NCBI GenBank assembly: GCA_964539515.1 | Contig: CAZIJO010000003.1 | Location: 1-64,000 of the forward strand | Direction of reading: 5' to 3' | DNA from: JADLHS01 sp964539515 | GTDB taxonomy: Bacteria > Verrucomicrobiota > Verrucomicrobiia > Limisphaerales > JADLHS01 | Length of the DNA stretch: 64,000 bases | Shown: positions 38,554-46,573 of the stretch, piece by piece | Layout of the letters: each line of letters starts with the position of its first letter | Position numbering within the stretch: the stretch's first letter is position 1 | Made by a program: the position numbers and the translations under genes | The notes under the pieces: generated by a model | Told to the model about the DNA's origin: nothing | Seen by the model: the letters and a program-made list of their open reading frames with translations, nothing else | The model's database searches: none

Positions 38554-38936
38554 TGAATGCAGATGTGTCGGAGAGCAATGCTTGCGGCCGCAATTTCTCC
38601 GTGACCGCGGCGGTCGTCATTGTCTGCCTCATCTTTGCCGGGCTCGTCTGGAAGATGCGGGAATACACCACCCCGCCGCCGCTGAACGCGGTGCGCGCCG
38701 CCGAACGGGCCAAGGCCCTGGCCGATTTGCGCGCCGAGGAGGCCACCGCCTTGAACAACGTCGGTTGGGTGGACCAGGCGAAAGGGGTCGTTCGCCTGCC
38801 CATTGCCGACGCGGTGAAGCTCGCGGAAAAGCAATGGCAGAATCCCGCGCAAGCCCGCGCCAATTTGATTGCCCGGGTCGAAAAGGCCACGGCCCTCCCG
38901 CCCAAAGCGCCGGAGAAACCGAGCCAGTTCGAGTAA
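38553..38936 (+). CDS. Small single-helix protein of respiratory operons, unknown function
   Basis: A 127-residue protein with a short cytoplasmic N-terminus, one membrane helix (VTAAVVIVCLIFAGLVWKM) and a soluble part with GWVDQAKGVVRLPIADAVKL. I associate that last motif with small proteins encoded next to oxidase or alternative complex III genes in several phyla; no biochemical role is known to me. It overlaps the actF stop and precedes the CcoN-like gene by 21 bases, so it belongs to the same transcription unit and may be a structural or assembly factor. Confidence 0.7.
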   Translation: MNADVSESNACGRNFSVTAAVVIVCLIFAGLVWKMREYTTPPPLNAVRAAERAKALADLRAEEATALNNVGWVDQAKGVVRLPIADAVKLAEKQWQNPAQARANLIARVEKATALPPKAPEKPSQFE

Positions 38937-38957
38937 TTCCCCGTCTGCCCAGACTGA

Positions 38958-40382
38958 ATGACCGCGACTTCGTCCACCCCGCCGCCGCTGATTGACAATT
39001 CCTGTCGTCTGCCCCTCCTCACGCTTTTTGGAGGTGCGGCCATCTGGCTCGCGCTGAGTTCGGTCTTTGGCGTCATCGCCTCGCTGACGTTCCACAAGCC
39101 CTCGATGTTCGCGGACTGCGCGATGTTCAGCTACGGGCGGGCGCTTCCCGCCTGGTCTTTTCTGCTCGTCTATGGCTTCTGCATCCCGGCCGGCCTCGGG
39201 GTTGGTCTCTGGTTGCTGGCGCGGCTTGGTCGCGTCGCGCTGGCCCGGCCCTGGCTGATCGTCGTGGGGGCTAAACTCTGGTCGCTTGGCGTCATCGTCG
39301 GCTTGATCGCGATTCTCTCCGGTCAAGCCACCGGGTTCGAGTGGCTCGAAATGCCGCGATACGCGGCGGTGATCTTGTTCCTTGCGTTTCTGCTGATCAC
39401 GGTGTGGGCCTATGTCACCTACACCCAGCGCACGGAGCGGGCGCTTTATCCCTCGCAATGGTTCGTGCTGGCGGCGTTGCTCTGGTTTCCCTGGATTTTC
39501 TCAACAGCCAGTCTGCTGTTGCAATTTTTCCCTGTGCGGGGGGTCGTGCAGGCTTCGGTCGCGTGGTGGTTTGCCGGCAACCTGCTGAATGTGTGGCTGA
39601 CCCTCGCCGGGCTGGCGTCCACGTTTTATGTGCTGCCCAAGCTCACCGGACGCCCGTTGCAAAGTCATTACCTCGCGTTGTTCGCCTTCTGGACGCTGAT
39701 TCTTTTCGGCACTTGGACGGGCATTCCGGCGCACGCCGCGCTCCCGGCTTGGATGCCGACCTTGAGCGGGGCGGCGAGCGTGATGCTGCTGATTCCGGTG
39801 CTCGCGGTCGCCACCAGCGTGATCCTGACTGTGCGCGGCGCCAAGACTCCGTGCGGTGGCGGCCCGCTGTGCTTTACCAAATTCGCCGCCATGTGCCTGG
39901 TGCTGGCGACGCTGCTGCTCGCAGTGGCTGCCTGTCCCCAAGTCAGCCGGGTCACCGATTTTACCTGGTTTAACCACGGGCAGAACACCCTGCGGATCTA
40001 CGGTTTCTTTGGCATGACGATGTTCGGCGCCATCTATCACATCCTGCCGCAGCTCGTCGGGCTGGAGCGGGTTTGTCCGCGGTGGATGCGGATCAATTTC
40101 TGGCTGGTGATGCCGGGCACTCTCCTTCTCGCCCTGCCGCTGGTGTTTGGTGGCATCGCGCAAGGCTTGAAGCTCGTCGAGGCGACGATTCCGTTTGTGG
40201 AGGTGGCCAAGTCCACTTTGATGGCTTTTCGCATCAGTACGCTGGGCGAGACGATGATCGCCCTCGGTAACTTGATTTTCTTGTTCAATATCCTGTCGGC
40301 GATGGTGGGCTACTATCGTTCGGTCGGCCGGAAGTGCTATGCCGAGGTCACTGCGCTTGAACCCGCGGGGGTGAAGCCATGA
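38958..40382 (+). CDS. CcoN-like (cbb3 subunit I) homologue apparently lacking haem and copper ligands
   Basis: A 474-residue protein with about twelve membrane helices. Overall order matches subunit I of cbb3 oxidases: GRALPAW, VAWWFAGN, FWTLILFGTWTGIPAH, LPKLTGRP and MFGAIYHILPQL all have counterparts. By eye alignment, however, ligand positions are changed: the low-spin haem His after GRxRPL is Trp66; the copper His in WWYGHN is Gly207; the His pair in WAGPHH is Pro257-Ala258; and the HVH pair is Gln342-Thr344. Only five His remain (46, 237, 259, 340, 361). His259 and His340 lie close and could shift the alignment. It therefore cannot be assumed to reduce oxygen. Overlaps the CcoO-like gene at ATGA. 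Confidence 0.82.
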   Translation: MTATSSTPPPLIDNSCRLPLLTLFGGAAIWLALSSVFGVIASLTFHKPSMFADCAMFSYGRALPAWSFLLVYGFCIPAGLGVGLWLLARLGRVALARPWLIVVGAKLWSLGVIVGLIAILSGQATGFEWLEMPRYAAVILFLAFLLITVWAYVTYTQRTERALYPSQWFVLAALLWFPWIFSTASLLLQFFPVRGVVQASVAWWFAGNLLNVWLTLAGLASTFYVLPKLTGRPLQSHYLALFAFWTLILFGTWTGIPAHAALPAWMPTLSGAASVMLLIPVLAVATSVILTVRGAKTPCGGGPLCFTKFAAMCLVLATLLLAVAACPQVSRVTDFTWFNHGQNTLRIYGFFGMTMFGAIYHILPQLVGLERVCPRWMRINFWLVMPGTLLLALPLVFGGIAQGLKLVEATIPFVEVAKSTLMAFRISTLGETMIALGNLIFLFNILSAMVGYYRSVGRKCYAEVTALEPAGVKP

Positions 40383-41251
40383 AATCCAGCGTGCTGGTCT
40401 TCTTGGCGGCGTTCATTGCGCTTTCGGCGTCCTGGGGCGGATTCGTGCTCGCGCCGCAATTGCAATTGGGCCGCTCAGGGCAGGCCAAGACCGTTCCTGG
40501 TCAGGCCAATTATCCAATCGCGCGTCCGGGGCTCGCCGCGCAAGGGGCGGAAGTCTATCGCTCCCTGGGTTGTGTTCACTGTCACAGCCAGTCGGTTCGC
40601 CAGGACGGCGTAAAATGTGAGATCATTTTGACCGACGCGGGAACCAATACGGCGGCCACCGCGGCCGCGCTCGCCAAGCTAAACGCCAAGCTTGGTCAGG
40701 CGGATCTCCTCTCCGCGTTGCCGAAAACATTGATGTCGGTCGCCGATATGAACGCCGCGGACCCGATCCTTAAAGCGATCGGTTCGGCCGGGGCCAAGGC
40801 GCAAGTGGTGGTGAGTGCACTGGGACCGGATATGGCGCGCGGCTGGGGCCGCCGGCGTTCCGTCGCCCAGGATTACCTCTATGATTTGCCCGTGCAACCC
40901 GGCTCCCGGCGGGCCGGACCGGACCTTGCGAATGTGGGCCTGCGCCAACCGGATGTGAACTGGCAATTGCGCCATCTCTACGCTCCGGCCGCCGATGTTC
41001 CCGGTTCCACGATGCCGCCCTACCGCTTTTTGTTCGAACTGCGCAAGGTCGGGAAGCAGTCCTCCGCCAGGGCGCTGCAACTTTCCGGCGACTTCGCGCC
41101 GCCGGCCGGCTATGAAATCGTGCCGACCGACGACGCATTGGCTCTGGCCGCCTATCTGGTGAGTTTGCGCGCCGAGGCGCCTTTGTTTGAATCGCCGTTT
41201 ACCGCGCCCGCCGCGCCGCCGGTTGCAGCCACCAATTCCCCAGCGAAATGA
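40379..41251 (+). CDS. CcoO-like cytochrome c subunit
   Basis: A 290-residue membrane-anchored monohaem cytochrome c related to CcoO of cbb3 oxidases. An N-terminal helix (VLVFLAAFIALSASWGGFVL) precedes GCVHCHSQSVR (Cys65, Cys68, His69). The second half has DMARGWGRRRSVAQDYLYD, GSRRAGPDLANVG and VPGSTMPPYRFL, the last giving the Met ligand. Unlike its CcoN-like partner it keeps the haem site, so it can carry electrons. Overlaps both neighbours at ATGA. Confidence 0.85.
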   Translation: MKSSVLVFLAAFIALSASWGGFVLAPQLQLGRSGQAKTVPGQANYPIARPGLAAQGAEVYRSLGCVHCHSQSVRQDGVKCEIILTDAGTNTAATAAALAKLNAKLGQADLLSALPKTLMSVADMNAADPILKAIGSAGAKAQVVVSALGPDMARGWGRRRSVAQDYLYDLPVQPGSRRAGPDLANVGLRQPDVNWQLRHLYAPAADVPGSTMPPYRFLFELRKVGKQSSARALQLSGDFAPPAGYEIVPTDDALALAAYLVSLRAEAPLFESPFTAPAAPPVAATNSPAK

Positions 41252-41856
41252 GCGCCGAAGCGAAACAACCGAGCCGCGCTTTGCCGGAAGCCGAACCGAC
41301 TTCCGCGGCGACGACCGTGCCAATGTGGTTGATTGCGGCGATGCTGGTGTTGCTGTTTCTCGGCGCGTGGTATTTCGATGCGCGCGGCGGATGGTTCGAG
41401 GCGAAGGTTTATGCGCCGTACCATTCGGTGGCGGATGTCGGACGGTTTCAGCCACGTTCCGGTGGCGAAGCGGTTTTGTTGCGCGGCAAATTGTTGTTCG
41501 AGCAAAACTGCGCGCTGTGCCATAACCCCGATGGCATGGGCAAGCCGGCGCAGGCACCGCCCTTGGCCGGTTCGGAATGGGTTTTAACCACGGGTGTCAA
41601 TCGTCTGATTCGTATTCCCCAAGTTGGCTTGAACGGGCCGATCGAAGTCAAAGGTCAACCCTGGAACCTGCCCATGGCCGCCATGGGCGCGATGTATCCG
41701 GACGAGGACCTCGCGGCCGTGCTCAGCTACATTCGCAATGCCTGGGGCAACAAGGCTTCCGTGGTTACCGCCGAGCAGGTCAAGAAAGTGCGCGCGGAAT
41801 TGGCCGGTCGGAGCCAGCCGTACTCCCCGGACGAGTTGAAGAAAGAGGCGGAGTAA
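41248..41856 (+). CDS. Membrane-anchored monohaem cytochrome c (CcoP-like position)
   Basis: A 202-residue protein: one membrane helix (about 25-42), then a class-I cytochrome c domain with CALCH (Cys88, Cys91, His92) and a Met-rich loop (NLPMAAMGAMYPDED) for the axial ligand. It takes the place of CcoP in the gene order but has only one haem. It is last in the respiratory operon; its partner is probably the CcoO-like protein or ActE. Electron acceptor unknown. Confidence 0.82.
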   Translation: MSAEAKQPSRALPEAEPTSAATTVPMWLIAAMLVLLFLGAWYFDARGGWFEAKVYAPYHSVADVGRFQPRSGGEAVLLRGKLLFEQNCALCHNPDGMGKPAQAPPLAGSEWVLTTGVNRLIRIPQVGLNGPIEVKGQPWNLPMAAMGAMYPDEDLAAVLSYIRNAWGNKASVVTAEQVKKVRAELAGRSQPYSPDELKKEAE

Positions 41857-41876
41857 GCTGCCGGGGCGTGGGAAGC

Positions 41877-42908
41877 CTATCGCGAGCGCGCCGTGATGCG
41901 CTCAATCGCCCACTGGGCGTGTTCACGAACCAGAGGTTCGGGATCCTGTCGGGCCTTTTCCAAAGTCGCGAGGCTGTTCTCATCCCCCGTATTTCCCAAG
42001 GCCACACAAACATTGCGCAGCAGACCCCGACGTTTCGTTCGCAGTACCGGAGTGCCCGCAAATTTGGTCTTGAACCCAGTTTCGTCGAGCTTTAGCAATT
42101 CAATCAGATCCGGCGTGGCAAGCTCGGGACGGGCGTGTGGTTTCATCAAACTCCCTTCGCGGGCAAAGCGATTCCACGGGCAGACGGCGAGGCAGTCGTC
42201 GCACCCGTAGATGCGATTACCGATGAGCGGCCGCAGTTCCAACGGGATCGCGCCCTTGAGTTCGATGGTGAGGTAGGAGATGCAACGGCGGGCGTCGAGT
42301 TGGAACGGAGCGGTGATGGCTTGCGTCGGGCAGGCCGCGATGCAGCGCGTGCAGGTGCCGCAATGGTTTTTCTCGGGCGAGTCGGGTGGCAATTCCAGGG
42401 TCGTCAAAATTTCAGCCAGAAAAATCCAGTTGCCGAGCTTGCGGCTGATGAGATTGGTATGTTTGCCGACGAAACCCAGGCCGGCGCGTTGGGCGAAGTC
42501 GCGTTCCAAAATCGGCCCGGTGTCCACATACCAAAGCGAGCGGGTGCTTTCCCCGCCGAGTTCCTTCACGGCGGCGGCCAGGGATTTCAAACGCTCGGCC
42601 AGTACATCGTGGTAGTCGGTGAAGCGGGCATAGCGGGCCACCTCGCCGGAGGGCGGAGGGCGGAAGGCGGAGGGCGGAGGATCCGTCGCATAGCTGATGG
42701 CCAGCATGATCACGCTTTGCGCACCCGGGAGGACCAATTGCGGATTCATCCGCTTGGCTGCGTTGCGTTCGAGCCAGCCCATTTCGCCGTGGCGTCCGTC
42801 GGCCAGCCATTGTCGCAGCTGAGGCGCACTTTGCGGCGGCGCGGCGGTGGTGAAGCGGCAGTCGTCGAAGCCGAGTTCCAAGGCCCGCTGGCGGATTGCC
42901 ACTTTCAT
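41877..42908 (-). CDS. queG: Epoxyqueuosine reductase
   Basis: A 343-residue enzyme that performs the last step of queuosine synthesis in tRNA, reducing epoxyqueuosine with cobalamin and two [4Fe-4S] clusters. Cluster motifs are CGTCTRCIAACPTQA and CDDCLAVCPWN; the family motif GWLERNAAKRMNP and RYARFTDYHDVL are present. ATG 42908 fits the family start; the frame open to 42992 adds 28 unrelated residues. A HEAT-like C-terminal tail follows (from about 300), as in other QueG. It is convergent with the respiratory operon. Confidence 0.93.
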   Translation of the reverse strand: MKVAIRQRALELGFDDCRFTTAAPPQSAPQLRQWLADGRHGEMGWLERNAAKRMNPQLVLPGAQSVIMLAISYATDPPPSAFRPPPSGEVARYARFTDYHDVLAERLKSLAAAVKELGGESTRSLWYVDTGPILERDFAQRAGLGFVGKHTNLISRKLGNWIFLAEILTTLELPPDSPEKNHCGTCTRCIAACPTQAITAPFQLDARRCISYLTIELKGAIPLELRPLIGNRIYGCDDCLAVCPWNRFAREGSLMKPHARPELATPDLIELLKLDETGFKTKFAGTPVLRTKRRGLLRNVCVALGNTGDENSLATLEKARQDPEPLVREHAQWAIERITARSR

Positions 42909-43304
42909 CCTAAATCCGGCAGTTGAAATCGCCACAAAGAGGCACAAGAAGCACAAAACACAGGACCACGATGGAAATACTACCGGTGACATCCCTCAAC
43001 GGCCAGGTGGACGATTCCGACGTCGGACAAAGTATGTCGAACCTAATTTCTTTGCGCCTTTTGTGCCTTTTTGTGGCTGGTTGGACTGCGGTTTCCAGGT
43101 TCATCGGTGCGGAGTCAGTCAGGCGAAACACAAAGGCGCAACCAGACTTCTAAGGCGTGTGACTTAACGCAGAGGTCGCAATGGTTCTCGCCAAGGCCGC
43201 CAAGAAAATCCGCCTCGGCGTTCTTCGGCGCCAACCTCGGCGTCCTCTGCGTTAAAAAATCTTTGCGCCGTTGCATCTTTGCGACTTGGCGTTAAAGACC
43301 GGAT
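42909..43304. repeat. Intergenic region with two inverted-repeat elements
   Basis: No gene. Element A: GCCACAAAGAGGCACAAGAA at 42931-42950 and onwards pairs imperfectly with the arm at 43048-43077, whose complement begins GCCACAAAAAGGCACAAAAG; about 30 bases per arm, about 87 bases between. Element B: TTAACGCAGAGG (43164-43175) and CCTCTGCGTTAA (43244-43255) are perfect 12-base inverted arms, followed by CTTTGCG-type repeats to about 43295. Both look like small non-autonomous palindromic elements of the kind often found between genes in this phylum. Confidence 0.55.
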
Positions 43305-43844
43305 TTATTTTCGCGCATGGGTGGCGAGGCGGAACTGGTGGACGACCTGTTGGGCAACCTCGCGAATGGAGCGAAACTCGGTGTTCAAGAGCACATCGGC
43401 CTGGCGGTAAAAGGGTTTTCGGGTGGCCAGCAGGGAGCAAATCTTGGCCCGCGGGTCGGCTTCGAGGAGCAGGGGACGATGGGTCTGGCTGTGGACGCGC
43501 TCGAAGATTTTATCCGGCGATGCCCACAGGCAGACCACCAGCGAGTGTTGCTTGAGGCTTTCCAGATTGACGGGGTTGACCGGCAGTCCCCCGCCGGTGG
43601 CAATCACCGTCCGGCTGCGGGTGGCTAGTTCCGCGACAAGTTGTTGTTCCAGTTCGCGAAAGGCCGGTTCTCCATGTTCGGCAAAAATCTCCGCGATCCG
43701 TTTGCCGGCGCGCGCCTCGATGAGTTCGTCCGTGTCGAGAAACTCAAAGTGTAATTGGTCCGCCACCAGCCGGCCGACGGACGACTTGCCCGTGCCCATG
43801 AATCCAATCAAGGCGACATTGACGATGGTGCGGGCCGCGGTCAC
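43305..43844 (-). CDS. aroK: Shikimate kinase
   Basis: A 179-residue kinase that phosphorylates shikimate in aromatic amino acid synthesis. Walker A is GFMGTGKSS (Lys20); the shikimate-binding DTDELIEARAGKRI, the GGG loop (VIATGGGLP) and the lid motif THRPLL are all present. Start is GTG 43844; no in-frame ATG precedes the P-loop. It follows the rrf2 gene on the same strand after 150 bases containing repeats, so it likely has its own promoter or is read through. Confidence 0.92.
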   Translation of the reverse strand: MTAARTIVNVALIGFMGTGKSSVGRLVADQLHFEFLDTDELIEARAGKRIAEIFAEHGEPAFRELEQQLVAELATRSRTVIATGGGLPVNPVNLESLKQHSLVVCLWASPDKIFERVHSQTHRPLLLEADPRAKICSLLATRKPFYRQADVLLNTEFRSIREVAQQVVHQFRLATHARK

Positions 43845-43916
43845 GGGAATGAGTTAAACGGTTTTGGACGGGGTTGACACGTTCAAAGTCCAAGAACTGA
43901 AGTCGGAAGTCTGACG

Positions 43917-43984
43917 CCCAAAGTCTAAAGTCAATTGTCTGCCGTGGCGTGGTCAGGTTTGGGACTTTAGGCTTCAGACTTTAG
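43917..43984. repeat. GACTTTAG repeat cluster
   Basis: CTAAAGTC (43925-43932) is the inverse of GACTTTAG, which occurs twice downstream (43963-43970 and 43977-43984), with more degenerate copies around (AAAGTCTAAAGTC, GCCTTTAGCCTTT). The series lies between the rrf2 stop and aroK. It may fold into a terminator for rrf2, or be a low-complexity intergenic repeat. Confidence 0.45.
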
Positions 43985-43994
43985 CCTTTAGCCT

Positions 43995-44462
43995 TTAAAT
44001 AACGAAGTCGAGGGCGCTGGCGGGGGTCAGTTCGAGTTTGCGCGCGCGCTCGGCCAGATCGGCCAGCGTGACCCGCTCCATGATGGCAACGATGGCGTCG
44101 CGCGTGTCCTTCATCACGCTCCGGATGGCGCAGCGGGATTCGTCGGGGCAGGAGCATTTCTCGTAAAAGTTCTCACTCACGCAGCTGATCGGTGCGAGTG
44201 CACCCTCAATGTGGCGGACAATTTCCGCCAGGTTGATTTTATCGGGCCGCCGCCGCAGGCGATAACCACCCGCCACCCCGCGCTTGCTCTCAACCAAGTG
44301 GGCGGATTTGAGATCGTTGAGGATCTGTTCCAGGAAACGTTTCGGAATGTTCTGCTTCCGCGAGATTTCCTGAATGCGCACCACGGAGTCATCCTCCTGA
44401 AAGTCACGCGCCAGAACCAACAGCGCTCGTAGCGCGTATTCCCCACGAACGGATAGTTTCAT
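43995..44462 (-). CDS. Rrf2-family transcriptional regulator
   Basis: A 155-residue winged-helix regulator: MKLSVRGEYALRALLVLA at the start, recognition helix with IPKRFLEQILNDLKSAHLV, wing GVAGGYRLRRRP, and a Cys-rich loop SCVSENFYEKCSCPDESRC that could bind an iron-sulfur cluster as in IscR/NsrR. Divergent from a sulfate uptake and cysteine-synthesis gene set, so a CymR-like role in sulfur control is likely. It may read the palindrome at 44560-44579. Confidence 0.88.
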   Translation of the reverse strand: MKLSVRGEYALRALLVLARDFQEDDSVVRIQEISRKQNIPKRFLEQILNDLKSAHLVESKRGVAGGYRLRRRPDKINLAEIVRHIEGALAPISCVSENFYEKCSCPDESRCAIRSVMKDTRDAIVAIMERVTLADLAERARKLELTPASALDFVI

Positions 44463-44476
44463 GCCAGCAAGTAAAC

Positions 44477-44485
44477 AATCTCTAC
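44477..44485. promoter_or_regulatory. Possible second Rrf2 half-site
   Basis: AATCTCTAC is the reverse complement of GTAGAGATT, the centre of the palindrome at 44566-44574. It lies 15 bases upstream of the rrf2 start codon, so the regulator may also control itself. Short motif, chance match possible. Confidence 0.25.
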
Positions 44486-44557
44486 CTGAAAAGTAAAGTT
44501 TTAGAGAATCAGAGAATATGTCGATATTACAGGCAAAAACAAACTACAAAATAACTA

Positions 44558-44585
44558 TTGACTTAGTAGAGATTAAGTCTATTCT
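44558..44585 (+). promoter_or_regulatory. Promoter overlapped by a palindrome, upstream of the sulfur gene set
   Basis: TTGACT (44558-44563) and TATTCT (44580-44585) with a 16-base spacer form a sigma-70-like promoter. GACTTAGTAGAGATTAAGTC (44560-44579) contains perfect GACTTA/TAAGTC arms 8 bases apart and covers the whole spacer, so a bound repressor would block RNA polymerase. The divergent Rrf2 protein is the obvious candidate. Confidence 0.5.
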
Positions 44586-44610
44586 GGTCGCGTTGTTACG
44601 AAAAATAGGT

Positions 44611-44799
44611 ATGAAAACAATCGAAAATTCAGCCAAAACACCAGTGGTGGCGAACCAGGAAACCTGGCTTGAAACGGTGCGTGCCCAAGTCGCTTCGTTG
44701 CGCTTTGGCGTTGTGCAGATTGTTGTTCATGATTCCCAGGTCGTACAGATCGAGCGCACCGAGAAAGTAAGGCTCGACCGTAAACCGTTGGAAGGGTAA
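44611..44799 (+). CDS. DUF2292 (YezD-like) small protein
   Basis: A 62-residue protein with the DUF2292 core LRFGVVQIVVHDSQVVQIERTEK, read as two parts. YezD-like proteins are encoded with sulfate and cysteine genes in several bacteria, and the same is seen here. I start at ATG 44611, downstream of the promoter; an in-frame start at 44518 lies upstream of the promoter and is unlikely. Function unknown; the family is too small to be an enzyme and may bind nucleic acid or a protein partner. 29 bases before the porin gene. Confidence 0.8.
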   Translation: MKTIENSAKTPVVANQETWLETVRAQVASLRFGVVQIVVHDSQVVQIERTEKVRLDRKPLEG

Positions 44800-44828
44800 T
44801 ACCGGTCAGACCACCGAAGGATGATGGA

Positions 44829-46562
44829 ATGAGGAGAATCGCGAAAACAATCCTGTTTGGTTGGAACATGCCAGTCATGGTTTTAGCTGGCCTGTTGTCA
44901 CCAGTTGGGGGGAAAGCCCAACCGGTATCTTCGAACACCGTTCCGGCTGCCACGCCCTCCTCCCAAGCGGTCCCTGCTGCCAACGGAGTTTCTCCGAGCC
45001 AGCCAGAACAATCGGAGCTGATCAAAGAACTGCTCGGTCGCTTGGAGCGGCTTGAAAACAAGGAGGCGGAGCAAAAGCAGCGGACCGAAGCCGCCGAGAA
45101 GGCACACCAGGAAGAGGTGCAGAAACTCCTCGGGCGCATCGGTGAACTCGAGGGCAAGGTCGGCTCCCTTGAGTCGGGCAAGGTCCTGCCCGAGATCGCG
45201 GTTTCCCCAAAGGATGGGCCGACAACGCAGGAGCTGGATCAGAAACTTCGGGTGATGGCGCGCAACGAGGAGCTGGCGGCAGAAGCCGCCGAGGCGCAAG
45301 CCGCCGCGCGCGCGAAGGAAACGCCGCGAATCACGGCCGGGGCGAATGGATTCGCCATCAGTTCGGCGGACACGAACTATGTGTTGAAGCTACGGGGTTT
45401 GGTGCAGGTGGATTCGCGTTCCTTTTTTGACGACAATCAATACCTCGAAGGCAATGATGGTTTTTATTTGCGGCGCGCCCGGCCCATTTTCGAGGGCACG
45501 CTCTTTCGTGATTTCGATTTCAATTTGACGCCCGATTTCGGCGGCAACAACGTCCAAATCTTTGATGCCTGGATGAATTACCGTTACCGGCCCGAGTTGC
45601 AGTTGAAGGCCGGAAAGTTCAAGAGCCCGGTCGGATTTGAAATGTTGCAATCCGTCGGCATGCTGCCGTTTAACGAGCGTTCGTTGGTCAGCAATTTTGT
45701 GCCGGCACGAACCCTCGGCCTCCAAATCTGGGGAGACATTGCCGGTGGAGCGGTAAGTTATGCCGCCGGGGTTTTTGATGGCTCCGGGGATGCGCGAGTT
45801 GCGAGCAACAGCGATATCGATGATGCCAAGGAATTCGCGGGACGGCTTGGGTTTCAACCATTCAAGCAAAGCGCCACCACCATGCTGACGGGACTTCGCT
45901 TGGGCGCGGGCGGGAGCTTCACCCAGGTGCGTTCCAATACCGCCAGCTTGCCGAACACGACGGGCGGAACTTTGCCCGGTTATGTGACCTCCGCCTTGCA
46001 ACAATTCTTTGCCTACAATCCGGCGATCGGGACCGTATATGCCGACGGGGTTCACTGGCGGATTTCCCCCTATGCGGCCTACACCCTGGGACCATTTGGG
46101 CTGTTGGGGGAATACATCGTTGCCCAGCAGGGCGTGGTAAACAGTGTGACCGGGGCGCGCGAGGATTTGTTGGATTCGGCCTGGCAGCTTTCTGCGCAAT
46201 GGGTGTTGACGGGTGAAGATGCCTCCTTCACTGGCATCGCGCCGAAGTCGCCATTTGATCCGCGGGCTGGAAAATGGGGAGCCTGGCAGCTCGTGGCCCG
46301 CTTTGCCCAGGCGGATCTTGATTCAGATGCTTTCCCCGTTTTCTCCGATCCCACGCTTTCGGCGCATTCGGCCATGAGTTGGGGAATTGGGCTGAACTGG
46401 TGGCTGAACCGGAATGTCCGGGTGCTTACGAGTTATTCCAGAACCTGGTTTGGCGGCGGGGGCGAGGTGAATCCGGTGTTCATCGGCACCCACGTGCCCC
46501 CGGCCACGGTTACGCACCAGGACGAAAGCGTATTCATGACCCGGCTCCAGCTTGCGTTTTAA
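44829..46562 (+). CDS. OprO/OprP-like outer-membrane porin with coiled-coil N-terminus
   Basis: A 577-residue porin. Signal peptide (VMVLAGLLSPVGGKAQ), a Ser/Pro-rich linker, a coiled coil at about 60-160 (LIKELLGRLERLENKEAEQK and onward) and a barrel of the phosphate-selective porin type from about 180 (LKLRGLVQVDSR ... FYLRRARPIFEGTLF ... FGGNNVQIFDAWMNYRY). It ends with an aromatic Phe, as outer-membrane barrels do. AAGGA precedes the ATG. In this setting it may admit sulfate or an organosulfur compound. Same strand and likely same operon as the sulfate-binding genes (11 bases apart). Confidence 0.88.
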   Translation: MRRIAKTILFGWNMPVMVLAGLLSPVGGKAQPVSSNTVPAATPSSQAVPAANGVSPSQPEQSELIKELLGRLERLENKEAEQKQRTEAAEKAHQEEVQKLLGRIGELEGKVGSLESGKVLPEIAVSPKDGPTTQELDQKLRVMARNEELAAEAAEAQAAARAKETPRITAGANGFAISSADTNYVLKLRGLVQVDSRSFFDDNQYLEGNDGFYLRRARPIFEGTLFRDFDFNLTPDFGGNNVQIFDAWMNYRYRPELQLKAGKFKSPVGFEMLQSVGMLPFNERSLVSNFVPARTLGLQIWGDIAGGAVSYAAGVFDGSGDARVASNSDIDDAKEFAGRLGFQPFKQSATTMLTGLRLGAGGSFTQVRSNTASLPNTTGGTLPGYVTSALQQFFAYNPAIGTVYADGVHWRISPYAAYTLGPFGLLGEYIVAQQGVVNSVTGAREDLLDSAWQLSAQWVLTGEDASFTGIAPKSPFDPRAGKWGAWQLVARFAQADLDSDAFPVFSDPTLSAHSAMSWGIGLNWWLNRNVRVLTSYSRTWFGGGGEVNPVFIGTHVPPATVTHQDESVFMTRLQLAF

Positions 46563-46573
46563 GTCCCTGACCT

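Noticed and set aside
44518..44610. Longer N-terminus for the DUF2292 gene
   Set aside because: It would place the start upstream of the promoter and palindrome, and the extra residues have no family resemblance.
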